A DNA stretch of 64,000 nucleotides from Chryseobacterium indoltheticum (lineage in GTDB: Bacteria; Bacteroidota; Bacteroidia; Flavobacteriales; Weeksellaceae): the NCBI RefSeq assembly GCF_003815915.1, contig NZ_CP033929.1, forward strand, positions 2,294,001-2,358,000, given 5' to 3'. This document shows positions 27,461-35,232 of this stretch, piece by piece. How positions within the stretch are numbered: the stretch's first letter is position 1; each line of letters begins with the position of its first letter. The position numbers and the translations under genes were made by a program. The notes beneath the pieces are model-generated. The model was not told the origin of the DNA, did no database searches, and saw nothing but the letters and a program-made list of their open reading frames with translations.

Positions 27461-28060
27461 ATGGAAATAGAAGTTTCCTCGTCCATGCATCTAGTGTATG
27501 TGAGTGAAATACAGCAGGAAATGTATGATTCTGCACAGCGAAGAGGGACGGGTATTGCAAAACGTTCTATAGAATATTTAAGTGAAAAGATTTCAGAAGG
27601 CAATGCTGTTGTAGCCACTGAAAACGGAGAGTGGGTGGGTTTCTGTTATATAGAGACTTGGTCGCATGGTCAGTTTGTGGCTAACTCAGGATTAATTGTT
27701 TCTCCAAAATTCAGGCATGGAGGGATTGCAACCTTAATCAAAGATAGAGTGTTTGCTTTGTCAAGAGAGAAATTTCCCAATGCGAAAATATTTGGCTTGA
27801 CAACCGGTCTTGCTGTGATGAAAATAAACAGCGATTTAGGGTACAAACCAGTAATTTATTCTGAATTAACTCAAGATGAAGAATTTTGGAGCGGTTGTAA
27901 GAATTGTGTGAATTATGAAATTTTAATGAAAAAGGAACGTAAAAACTGTCTTTGTACAGCAATGCTTTTCGTTCCTGATAATAATAAAGTAAATGAGGTT
28001 GTAAATAATCAACCCGAAAATCAATATCAAAATGAGCAAGAAAGTAATCTTAGCGTTTAG
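27461..28060 (+). CDS. GNAT-family N-acyltransferase at the head of the arginine cluster
   Basis: 199 residues with a single GNAT domain. The acyl-CoA loop is seen as VSPKFRHGGIATLIKDRVF (about 87-105), and residues 125-140 pack the usual C-terminal strands. Position first in a complete arg cluster without a separate argA or argJ makes it the likely N-acylglutamate synthase. It would make N-acetyl- or, given the downstream transcarbamylase type, N-succinyl-glutamate; this is inference from context. Its end overlaps argG by 29 bp, so co-translation is expected. The C-terminal 30 residues are Asn/Glu-rich. Confidence 0.8.
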   Translation: MEIEVSSSMHLVYVSEIQQEMYDSAQRRGTGIAKRSIEYLSEKISEGNAVVATENGEWVGFCYIETWSHGQFVANSGLIVSPKFRHGGIATLIKDRVFALSREKFPNAKIFGLTTGLAVMKINSDLGYKPVIYSELTQDEEFWSGCKNCVNYEILMKKERKNCLCTAMLFVPDNNKVNEVVNNQPENQYQNEQESNLSV

Positions 28061-29219
28061 CGGAGGTTTAGATACCTCTTACTGCGCTAAATATTTGAGT
28101 GAAACACTTGGATATGAAGTATATGCGGTCACTGTAAATACCGGAGGTTTTTCTAAAGAAGAGGAAAAAGAACTGGAGAAAAAAGCCTTAAATCTTGGGG
28201 TAAAAGAATACAGGTGCGTTGATGCTCAGGAAGATTATTACAATTCTTGTGTAAAGTATTTGATCTTTGGTAATGTGTTGAAAAACAATACATATCCTCT
28301 TTCTGTAAGTGCCGAACGTACAATTCAGGCGCAGGAAATTGCAAAATATGCCATTGAAATCGGAGCTGATGCAATCGCTCATGGAAGTACAGGTGCTGGA
28401 AATGACCAAGTTCGTTTTGACTTGATTTTTCAGGTAATGTGTCCGAATGTAGAAATTATTACGCCAATTCGTGATCTATCTTTATCTCGTGAAGAAGAAA
28501 TTGAGTTTTTGAAAAACCATGGTTATGAAATGGAATTCCAAAAAGCACAATATTCTGTGAATAAAGGACTTTGGGGAACTTCAGTCGGCGGAAAAGAAAC
28601 GTTGACTTCAAGAAATTATTTGCCGGAAGACGCTTTTCCTTCTCAAATTAAAGAAACTCAGCCTTCAGAATTGGAAATTGAGTTTAAAAATGGTGAAATT
28701 GTAGCGGTAAACGGTGAAAATTTTGAACATTCGGTTTATGCCATTCAAAAAATTGAAGAATTAGCTTCAGCTTACGGAATTGGTCGTGACATCCACGTTG
28801 GAGATACGATTGTCGGAATCAAAGGAAGAGTAGGTTTTGAAGCGGCAGCAGCGTCTGTAATCATCAAAGCGCATCATTTATTGGAAAAACATACGCTTTC
28901 AAAATATCAGCAGATGATGAAATCTCAATTGTCTAATTGGTATGGAAACTGGCTTCACGAAGCGCTTTTCTTAGATCCTGTGATGAGAAATATTGAGTCT
29001 TTCTTAATTGATTCTCAAAAAACAGTAAGCGGAAAAGTATTTCTAACCCTTCATCCATACAGATTTATATTAAACGGAATTGAGTCTAAGCATGATCTAA
29101 TGTCCGATAAATTCGGAAGCTACGGTGAAGCAAACAGAGCTTGGACAGGTGAAGATGTGAAGGGCTACACGAAAATCGTAAGCAATTCACTAAATATATA
29201 TCATCAGATAAATAAATAA
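28032..29219 (+). CDS. argG: argininosuccinate synthase
   Basis: 395 residues, the standard length. The N-terminal ATP pyrophosphatase loop is LAFSGGLDTSYCAKYL, and the AHGSTGAGNDQVRFDL block binds substrates. It joins citrulline and aspartate using ATP. It is second gene of the cluster, overlapping the GNAT gene. A 227-bp gap with repeats separates it from argC. Confidence 0.97.
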   Translation: MSKKVILAFSGGLDTSYCAKYLSETLGYEVYAVTVNTGGFSKEEEKELEKKALNLGVKEYRCVDAQEDYYNSCVKYLIFGNVLKNNTYPLSVSAERTIQAQEIAKYAIEIGADAIAHGSTGAGNDQVRFDLIFQVMCPNVEIITPIRDLSLSREEEIEFLKNHGYEMEFQKAQYSVNKGLWGTSVGGKETLTSRNYLPEDAFPSQIKETQPSELEIEFKNGEIVAVNGENFEHSVYAIQKIEELASAYGIGRDIHVGDTIVGIKGRVGFEAAAASVIIKAHHLLEKHTLSKYQQMMKSQLSNWYGNWLHEALFLDPVMRNIESFLIDSQKTVSGKVFLTLHPYRFILNGIESKHDLMSDKFGSYGEANRAWTGEDVKGYTKIVSNSLNIYHQINK

Positions 29220-29220
29220 G

Positions 29221-29400
29221 ACTTGGGCAGCTTTATCCGCCTGTAGTTTATCCTGAGTTTGTCGAAGCGCTCCCAATCTTTTGTTCGTCGTTCCTCCTCA
29301 CAAAAGGATTTTCCGCTCAAGTCGGGCTGCGTGCAATTCGCTGCAATAAAAGAGTCCCAAAGGGACGACCTAAATCAGGGTAGGATGGAATCCTATCAAA
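29221..29400. repeat. composite intergenic repeat with two adjacent hairpins
   Basis: The first part (about 29231-29330) carries the TCCGCCTG...CAATCTTTTGTT...AAAAGGATTTTCCGCT...GTCGGGCTGC pattern shared with 46658, 58720 and 61218. The second part has GTCCC-AAA-GGGAC (29354-29366) and TAGGAT-GGA-ATCCTA (29381-29395), a REP-like double hairpin. No gene is visible in this argG-argC gap. Confidence 0.7.
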
Positions 29401-29446
29401 GGAGAATATTTGTAAAAATAAACTCCAATCAAAAACAAATATAAAA

Positions 29447-30433
29447 ATGATTGAGATTAATCAAAAAGAAATAAAAACAGCAGGAATCATCGGAGCCAAC
29501 GGTTACACAGGAAGCGAATTGGTTCGTCTGTTGGCTTTTCATCCCAATGTGACTTTGAGTTTTTTATATAGTCGTTCAAATTCGGGGACAAAGATTTCAG
29601 ATTTGTACCCGGATTTAACGACGGTTTGTGAAATGGTTTTAACGCATAAGCCTGAAGATGTAGATATTTTATTTTTATGTCTTCCTCACAAAAAAAGTCA
29701 GAATTGGTTGACTCAAAATAATGTAAAAGATGAAACGTTAGTGATTGATTTAGGAAATGATTTTCGTTTAGATGGTAATTTCGGAAACAGAAATTTTATC
29801 TACGGTTTGCCTGAAATCAACAAAAAACAACTTTTGGGAGCAAAAAGTATTGCGAATCCGGGATGTTTTGCAACGGCAATTCAACTGGCTTTGCTTCCAT
29901 TGGCTCAAAAAGGACTGTTGAATCAGGTTTACACAACGGGAATTACAGGTTCAACAGGTGCGGGCCAGTCTTTACAGCCGACTACGCATTTCACTTGGAG
30001 AAATGATAATATTTCGGCTTATAAAACTTTGACACATCAGCATGTGGATGAGATTTTACAGCAGTTAATTTCTTTTAATACGAATGAAATCAGTCTAAAT
30101 TTTGTTCCATGGAGAGGGGATTTTGCGAGAGGAATTTTTACGAGTTCCACGGTGAAAACAGATTTAGAGCTTTCAGATATCAATCAATTGTATCAGGATT
30201 TTTATGCAGATGAACCTTTTGTTAAGGTAAGCGAGAAAGTAATTGATTTAAAACAGGTTGTCAACACCAATCGCTGTGTGATTCATATAGAAAAGAGTGG
30301 AAATGTTGCGGTTATTCACTCAGCGATTGACAATTTGTTGAAAGGAGCTTCCGGACAGGCAGTTCAAAACATGAATATTGCAATGGGTTGGGAAGAAAAT
30401 TCAGGTTTGAATTTGAAGCCAATTGCGTTTTAA
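29447..30433 (+). CDS. argC: N-acetyl/succinyl-gamma-glutamyl-phosphate reductase
   Basis: 328 residues. The NADP-binding start GIIGANGYTGSELVRLL and catalytic Cys140 in IANPGCFATA are present. HVDEI (about 197) holds the conserved His region. It reduces acylglutamyl phosphate to the semialdehyde, third step of arginine synthesis. In this phylum the acyl group may be succinyl. Confidence 0.95.
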   Translation: MIEINQKEIKTAGIIGANGYTGSELVRLLAFHPNVTLSFLYSRSNSGTKISDLYPDLTTVCEMVLTHKPEDVDILFLCLPHKKSQNWLTQNNVKDETLVIDLGNDFRLDGNFGNRNFIYGLPEINKKQLLGAKSIANPGCFATAIQLALLPLAQKGLLNQVYTTGITGSTGAGQSLQPTTHFTWRNDNISAYKTLTHQHVDEILQQLISFNTNEISLNFVPWRGDFARGIFTSSTVKTDLELSDINQLYQDFYADEPFVKVSEKVIDLKQVVNTNRCVIHIEKSGNVAVIHSAIDNLLKGASGQAVQNMNIAMGWEENSGLNLKPIAF

Positions 30434-30483
30434 TGTGAATCGTCAATAAGTCAATTGTGAATTTTTAAACTCAAAGTAAAACC

Positions 30484-30684
30484 GACCTAGGAAAATGGAG
30501 CGTTAAGAAAAATAATTTTGTGAACGTTAAGAAAATTCTACTGTTCGAAGCGCGAGACAAAGTCGAATCGAAGAACAAATATCAAATTCGCGCAAGTTTT
30601 AGAATTTTTAGAGAGCAAAAATATTTTTTAGCGAAAGTTTCCAGTCTTGAACTTTTGTTTCTTTTGTTTCAAGACAAAAGAAAT
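30484..30684. repeat. 200-bp dispersed repeat, copy 1 (argC-argD gap)
   Basis: This starts GACCTAGGAAAATGGAGCG and ends in a perfect hairpin (TTTCTTTTGT / ACAAAAGAAA, loop TTCAAG). It is nearly the same as 35011-35209, with about 20 differences by eye. The whole 319-bp gap 30434-30752 holds this repeat, a short flank, and a CAACTATCAACC-type low-complexity stretch before argD. No gene is seen. Confidence 0.88.
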
Positions 30685-30752
30685 TAATAAAAAAATAAAG
30701 ATATAGCTATTTAAAAACCAGCAACTATCAACCAACAACAATCAACTAAAAA

Positions 30753-31892
30753 ATGAATTTATTCAACGTATATCCATTATTTAACATAAATCCGGTAAAA
30801 GCCCAAGGATCATTTCTTTGGGACGATAAGGGAGAAAAATATCTCGATTTTTACGGGGGTCATGCGGTAATTTCTATCGGGCACAACCATCTGCATTATC
30901 AAACTCAATTAAAAAACCAGTTAGATAAAATATCTTTCTATTCAAACTCGGTTCAGAACGAATTGCAGACTGAACTGGCTGACAAATTAGGAAAACTTTC
31001 AGGTTTGGAAGATTACAATCTGTTCTTGTGTAATTCAGGAGCTGAAGCGAATGAAAATGCTTTAAAACTGGCTTCTTTTCACAATGGAAAAAGTAAAGTT
31101 TTGTATTTCTCAGGTTCGTTTCATGGAAGAACTTCGGCAGCAGTTTCTGTGACCGATAATCCAAAAATTTTAGCCCCGGTAAATTATGACGAAAGATTCA
31201 TCAAATCTGAATGGAATAATATCGAAAAGCTTGAAGATGTTTTTGAAAAACAAGGAAATGAAATTTCGTCAGTAATTATAGAAGGAATTCAGGGAGTTGG
31301 CGGAATTATGATTCCAACGGTTGAATTTTTAACTAAAATCAAAGAACTGTGCGAAAAATATAATGCTGTTTTAATTTTGGATGAAGTTCAGTCAGGTTAC
31401 GGAAGAAGCGGATATTTCTTTGCACACCAAGAATTTGGAATTGAAGCAGACATTATCACGACAGCAAAAGGAATGGGCAATGGATTCCCGATTGGCGGTG
31501 TTTTGATTCACCCGAAATTTCAGGCAAGCAACGGTTTGCTGGGAACAACTTTTGGAGGGAATCACTTAGCTTGTGTCGCTGCAATTGCGGTTTTGGATGT
31601 GATGAAAGATGAGAGTCTCATCGAAAATGCTCAGGAAATGGGCGAATATATTGAAAATGAAATTAAAGATTTTCCACATATTAAAACCATCCGAAGGAAA
31701 GGCTTGATGATTGGAATCGAACTCGATAGGGATTGCTCGGAAGTGAGGAACAGTCTGCTGTACGATCATCATATTTTCACAGGAAACTCTAATGAGAAGG
31801 CTGTGTTGAGGATTCTTCCGGCGCTTAACATTAAAAAAGAAGAAACCGCTCTATTCATCGGTGCTTTGAAAACTGTTTTAGAAAATCTCTAA
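30753..31892 (+). CDS. argD: N-acetyl/succinylornithine aminotransferase
   Basis: 379 residues of a class III PLP aminotransferase. Visible are CNSGAEANENALKLA (phosphate binding), LILDEVQSGYGRSG (PLP Asp) and Lys239 in TTAKGMGNGFPIGG, which forms the Schiff base. It converts the acylated semialdehyde to acylornithine with glutamate as donor. It is located between argC and argF'. Confidence 0.95.
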   Translation: MNLFNVYPLFNINPVKAQGSFLWDDKGEKYLDFYGGHAVISIGHNHLHYQTQLKNQLDKISFYSNSVQNELQTELADKLGKLSGLEDYNLFLCNSGAEANENALKLASFHNGKSKVLYFSGSFHGRTSAAVSVTDNPKILAPVNYDERFIKSEWNNIEKLEDVFEKQGNEISSVIIEGIQGVGGIMIPTVEFLTKIKELCEKYNAVLILDEVQSGYGRSGYFFAHQEFGIEADIITTAKGMGNGFPIGGVLIHPKFQASNGLLGTTFGGNHLACVAAIAVLDVMKDESLIENAQEMGEYIENEIKDFPHIKTIRRKGLMIGIELDRDCSEVRNSLLYDHHIFTGNSNEKAVLRILPALNIKKEETALFIGALKTVLENL

Positions 31893-31898
31893 TTAATT

Positions 31899-32047
31899 AA
31901 CCACAAAAATTTTAAACACTTTAATTTAAAGTTAAAGAAGTTCACGTAAGATTTTGAAAATCTTTGATTTTCAACTCATGTGTTCTACTATTTTCTAAGT
32001 TTTAAACTTAAATCTAATGTGACTTATGTGTTAAAAAACTTTTGTGC
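31899..32047. repeat. 149-bp intergenic element with inverted ends
   Basis: The left end AACCACAAAAATTTTAAACAC (31899-31919) pairs with GTGTTAAAAAACTTTTGTGCT (32028-32047), with a few mismatches. The centre also contains the palindromic stretch GATTTTGAAAATC. It fills the argD-argF' gap and belongs to the broad AACCACAAAG-type family seen at 36549 and 44386. Confidence 0.65.
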
Positions 32048-32063
32048 TAAAATACTCAGAAAA

Positions 32064-33023
32064 ATGAAAAAATTCACCTCTGTAAGTGATGTTAAAAACT
32101 TACAGGAAATCATAAAAAAAGCTTTACAAATTAAAGAGAATCCTCTTTCGGAAACCGAGAAAGGAAAAGGAAAAACAATCGGACTTGTATTTTTAAACTC
32201 AAGTTTGAGAACCCGTTTAAGCAGCCAGATTGCGGCACAAAATTTAGGATTAAATGTTTTGACATTAAACGCAGCACAGGAAGCATGGAACTTAGAATTT
32301 GCGGATGGAGCCATAATGAACGGCGATACCGTTGAACATATCAAAGATGCTATTGAGGTATTAAATCAATATTGTGACATCATTGCAGTTCGTTGTTTTG
32401 CAGGAATGAAAAGCAAGGAAGATGATGTTAACGAAAGCATTTTAAGCCAGTTCGAGCAACATGCAAAAGTTCCCATTATTTCATTGGAGTCGGCTACACG
32501 TCACCCTTTGCAAAGTTTGGCAGATTGCATCACAATTACAGAAAACTGGAAAGAAGAGCGTAAACCGAAGGTAGTTTTGACTTGGGCTCCCCACATCAAA
32601 CCAATTGCTCACGCAGTTGGAAATTCTTTCGCAGAATGGATGCAGGAAATGGATGTTGAGTTGGTAATCGCAAATCCTAAAGGTTATGATTTGGATAAAA
32701 ACTTCACGAAAGATGTGAAAATAATTCACAATCAGGATGAAGCGTTGAAAGATGCGGATTTTGTTTATGTGAAAAATTGGTCGTCTTTTGATGATTATGC
32801 GGCAATGCCTGAAGTGAAGGAAGGCTGGATGTTGACGAATGAAAAAATAGCTAATACCAATCAAGGAAAAGTGATGCACTGTCTTCCGGTTCGTCGTAAT
32901 GTAGAATTAAGTGATGAAGTAATGGACGGTGAAAATTCTATCATTTATCAGCAGGCAAAAAACCGAATTTTTTCTGCACAAGCTGTTTTCTCTGAAATTT
33001 TGGATGGATTGAATTCTAAATAA
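32064..33023 (+). CDS. argF': N-succinylornithine-type carbamoyltransferase
   Basis: 319 residues from ATG 32064, matching the Bacteroides fragilis enzyme start MKKFT. The frame opens at 31980, but that part is repeat sequence. The carbamoyl-phosphate loop is SSLRTRLS (about 47-54), and HCLPVRRN is near the C-terminus. Residue 90, which is Pro in B. fragilis succinylornithine transcarbamylase and Glu (92) in the Xanthomonas acetylornithine enzyme, is Val here (GDTVEHI). Published E92V mutants of the Xanthomonas enzyme prefer succinylornithine, so a succinyl pathway is favoured. It takes carbamoyl phosphate from the nearby carAB. Confidence 0.92.
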   Translation: MKKFTSVSDVKNLQEIIKKALQIKENPLSETEKGKGKTIGLVFLNSSLRTRLSSQIAAQNLGLNVLTLNAAQEAWNLEFADGAIMNGDTVEHIKDAIEVLNQYCDIIAVRCFAGMKSKEDDVNESILSQFEQHAKVPIISLESATRHPLQSLADCITITENWKEERKPKVVLTWAPHIKPIAHAVGNSFAEWMQEMDVELVIANPKGYDLDKNFTKDVKIIHNQDEALKDADFVYVKNWSSFDDYAAMPEVKEGWMLTNEKIANTNQGKVMHCLPVRRNVELSDEVMDGENSIIYQQAKNRIFSAQAVFSEILDGLNSK

Positions 33024-33025
33024 CC

Positions 33026-33100
33026 AAACCTCATAGGTTTCAAAAACCTATGAGGTTTTCACTCGCAAACCTTGTCAAGGTTTTAAACCTTGACAAGGTT
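33026..33100. repeat. two perfect palindromes in the argF'-argB gap
   Basis: AAACCTCATAGGTTT with its exact complement (33026-33040 / 33044-33058) is followed by AACCTTGTCAAGGTTT with its exact complement (33068-33083 / 33085-33100). The arms are 15 and 16 bp. The second ends 17 bp before the argB start. They could terminate or attenuate transcription, or be mobile palindromic units. Confidence 0.9.
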
Positions 33101-33117
33101 CTCAAAAAAGGTTTGCA

Positions 33118-33912
33118 ATGAAAGATAAATTATACATCATAAAAATAGGCGGCGCATTAATCGATGATGAGGGATTATTGAACGAATTTCTGAAGCAGTT
33201 TTCCGAAATCAAGGAAAGAAAGATTCTTGTTCATGGAGGAGGGAAATTAGCCACAACTTTAGCAGATAAATTAGGTGTTGAGCAAAAAATGATCAACGGA
33301 CGAAGAATCACGGATAAAGATACGTTGGATATTGTGGCGATGGTTTATGCAGGAGGAATCAACAAAAACATTGTGGCAAAACTTCAGCAGAAAAAATGTA
33401 AAGCAATGGGTTTTTCGGGAGCTGATGCCAATTTAATTAAAGCTACAAAAAGAGAACACGCAGAAATTGATTTTGGATTTGTGGGTGATATTACCGAGAA
33501 AAGTGTGAACAAGAAATTAATCTCAAAATTAATTAAACTTAAACTTGTCCCAGTATTTTCAGCGATTACTCACGACAAAAAAGGAAATCTTTTCAATACC
33601 AATGCAGACACGATTGCTTCGGTAATTGCTCAGGCTTTGTCTTCAAAATATGATGTTGAGTTGTTGTATTGCTTTGATAAATCAGGTGTTCTGGAAGATG
33701 TCGAAAATCCTGAATCTGTTATAAAAAATATTTCTGAACAAGAATTTTCTGTTTTAAAAAATGAAGGAAAACTTCACAAAGGAATTCTTCCCAAACTTGA
33801 AAACGCTCTTGGAGCCATAAAAAACAATGTAAATAAGGTATTCTTAATCAAAGAAACCGAGCTGAAAAACCATATAGAAAACCATCATGCAGGAACTGAA
33901 ATCTGTTTATAG
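33118..33912 (+). CDS. argB: N-acetylglutamate kinase (or N-succinylglutamate kinase)
   Basis: 264 residues of the amino-acid kinase fold. Visible are the nucleotide-binding IIKIGGALIDDEG at the start, VHGGGKLATTL (acylglutamate binding), GFSGADANLI, and NTNADTIASVIA near the C-terminus. It phosphorylates N-acylglutamate, the second step. Whether the acyl group is acetyl or succinyl follows the cluster as a whole. It overlaps the next gene by 26 bp. Confidence 0.93.
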   Translation: MKDKLYIIKIGGALIDDEGLLNEFLKQFSEIKERKILVHGGGKLATTLADKLGVEQKMINGRRITDKDTLDIVAMVYAGGINKNIVAKLQQKKCKAMGFSGADANLIKATKREHAEIDFGFVGDITEKSVNKKLISKLIKLKLVPVFSAITHDKKGNLFNTNADTIASVIAQALSSKYDVELLYCFDKSGVLEDVENPESVIKNISEQEFSVLKNEGKLHKGILPKLENALGAIKNNVNKVFLIKETELKNHIENHHAGTEICL

Positions 33913-35017
33913 TAAAGAAGAGTTACTGAATAATGCAGTGGATTTGTTGAAAAAACTGATTGAAATTCCGTCATTCAGCAAAGATGAATTTAATACGTCT
34001 GTGGAAATTGAAAACTTTTTCAAAAAGAACAATATTCCGACAAAACGCTTTAAAAATAACATCTGGGCGGTGAACAAAAATTTTGATGTTTTCAAGCCTT
34101 CAATTTTGCTGAATACGCATCACGATACCGTAAAACCTAATAAAGCGTATACTTTAGACCCGTTTTTAGCAATTGAAAAAGATGGAAAGTTATTTGGATT
34201 GGGAAGTAATGATGCGGGAGCCTCTTTGGTTTCGATGGCGCAGGTTTTTTTGCATTTTTATGATAAAGAAGATTTAAAATACAATGTAATTATTGCTTTG
34301 ACAGCGGAGGAGGAGATTTCAGGTTTTGACGGAATTGAAGCTTTATTTCCCCAACTACCCAATATCGAGCTCGCCATTGTTGGAGAACCAACGCAGATGA
34401 ATCTGGCAATTGCTGAAAAAGGATTGTTGGTTATTGACGGGGAAATGAAGGGCACTCCTTCTCACGCCGCCCATCCTAATGACGATAACTCGATTGTGAA
34501 ATGCATGGAAGATTTGCAGCAAATTTTAAGCTTTACATTTACAAAAGTTTCGGATTATTTAGGTGAAGTTAAAATTACCTTGTCGGGAATTCATGCCGGA
34601 GTTCAGCATAATGTAGTTCCGGAATCGTGCCAATTTACGCTGGATGTAAGAGTTACGGATCAATATTCCAATAAAGAAGCATTTGAGATCATTCAATCGC
34701 AGATGAAATCAACTTTGACAGCGAGGTCTTTCAGGTTAAATTCCTCAAAAATAGAGATGGATCATCCTTTTGTACAGGCAGGTTTGGAAATTGGGAGGAC
34801 AACTTACGGTTCGCCAACTTCATCCGATCAGGCAATTATTCCGTGTACATCGGTGAAACTCGGTCCGGGCGACAGTACACGTTCCCACACCGCAGACGAA
34901 TACATCTATATAAAGGAAATAGAAGAAGGAATTGATATTTATATCCAAATTCTTGAAAAAGTTTTATATGCTGGAAGCTTGGATAATGGTGACGGAGGTT
35001 TAAGAATATCGACCTAG
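33887..35017 (+). CDS. argE: M20-family deacylase (N-acetyl/succinylornithine or -citrulline deacylase)
   Basis: 376 residues. The metal and catalytic residues of M20 peptidases are visible: HHDTVKP, GLGSNDAGASLVSM, TAEEEISGFDG and GEPTQMNLAIAEKG. In pathways using acylornithine transcarbamylase the product is acylcitrulline, so this enzyme should release citrulline from N-acylcitrulline before argG. The start overlaps argB. The last two codons and the TAG stop lie in the start of repeat copy 2 (GACCTAG), so the C-terminus may have been set by that insertion. Confidence 0.88.
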   Translation: MQELKSVYSKEELLNNAVDLLKKLIEIPSFSKDEFNTSVEIENFFKKNNIPTKRFKNNIWAVNKNFDVFKPSILLNTHHDTVKPNKAYTLDPFLAIEKDGKLFGLGSNDAGASLVSMAQVFLHFYDKEDLKYNVIIALTAEEEISGFDGIEALFPQLPNIELAIVGEPTQMNLAIAEKGLLVIDGEMKGTPSHAAHPNDDNSIVKCMEDLQQILSFTFTKVSDYLGEVKITLSGIHAGVQHNVVPESCQFTLDVRVTDQYSNKEAFEIIQSQMKSTLTARSFRLNSSKIEMDHPFVQAGLEIGRTTYGSPTSSDQAIIPCTSVKLGPGDSTRSHTADEYIYIKEIEEGIDIYIQILEKVLYAGSLDNGDGGLRIST

Positions 35018-35209
35018 GAAAATGGAGCGTTAAGAAAAATAGTTTTATGAACGTTAAGAAAATCCCACTGTTTGAGTGCGAGACAAATATCGAATCGAAG
35101 AACCAATATACAATTCGCACGAGTTTTGGGATTTTTAGAGAATAAAAATATTTTTTAGCAGAAGTTTCCAGTCTTGAATTTTTGTTCTTTTGTTTCAAGA
35201 CAAAAGAAA
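35011..35209. repeat. 200-bp dispersed repeat, copy 2 (argE-argH gap)
   Basis: Near-identical to 30484-30684, starting GACCTAGGAAAATGGAGCG and ending in the hairpin around TTCAAG. It provides the argE stop codon and ends 24 bp before argH. Confidence 0.88.
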
Positions 35210-35232
35210 ATTTTAAATAAAAAAAGAATTTT

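Noticed and set aside
31980..32063. Longer N-terminus of the transcarbamylase
   Set aside because: This stretch is part of an intergenic inverted-repeat element; ATG 32064 matches the family start.
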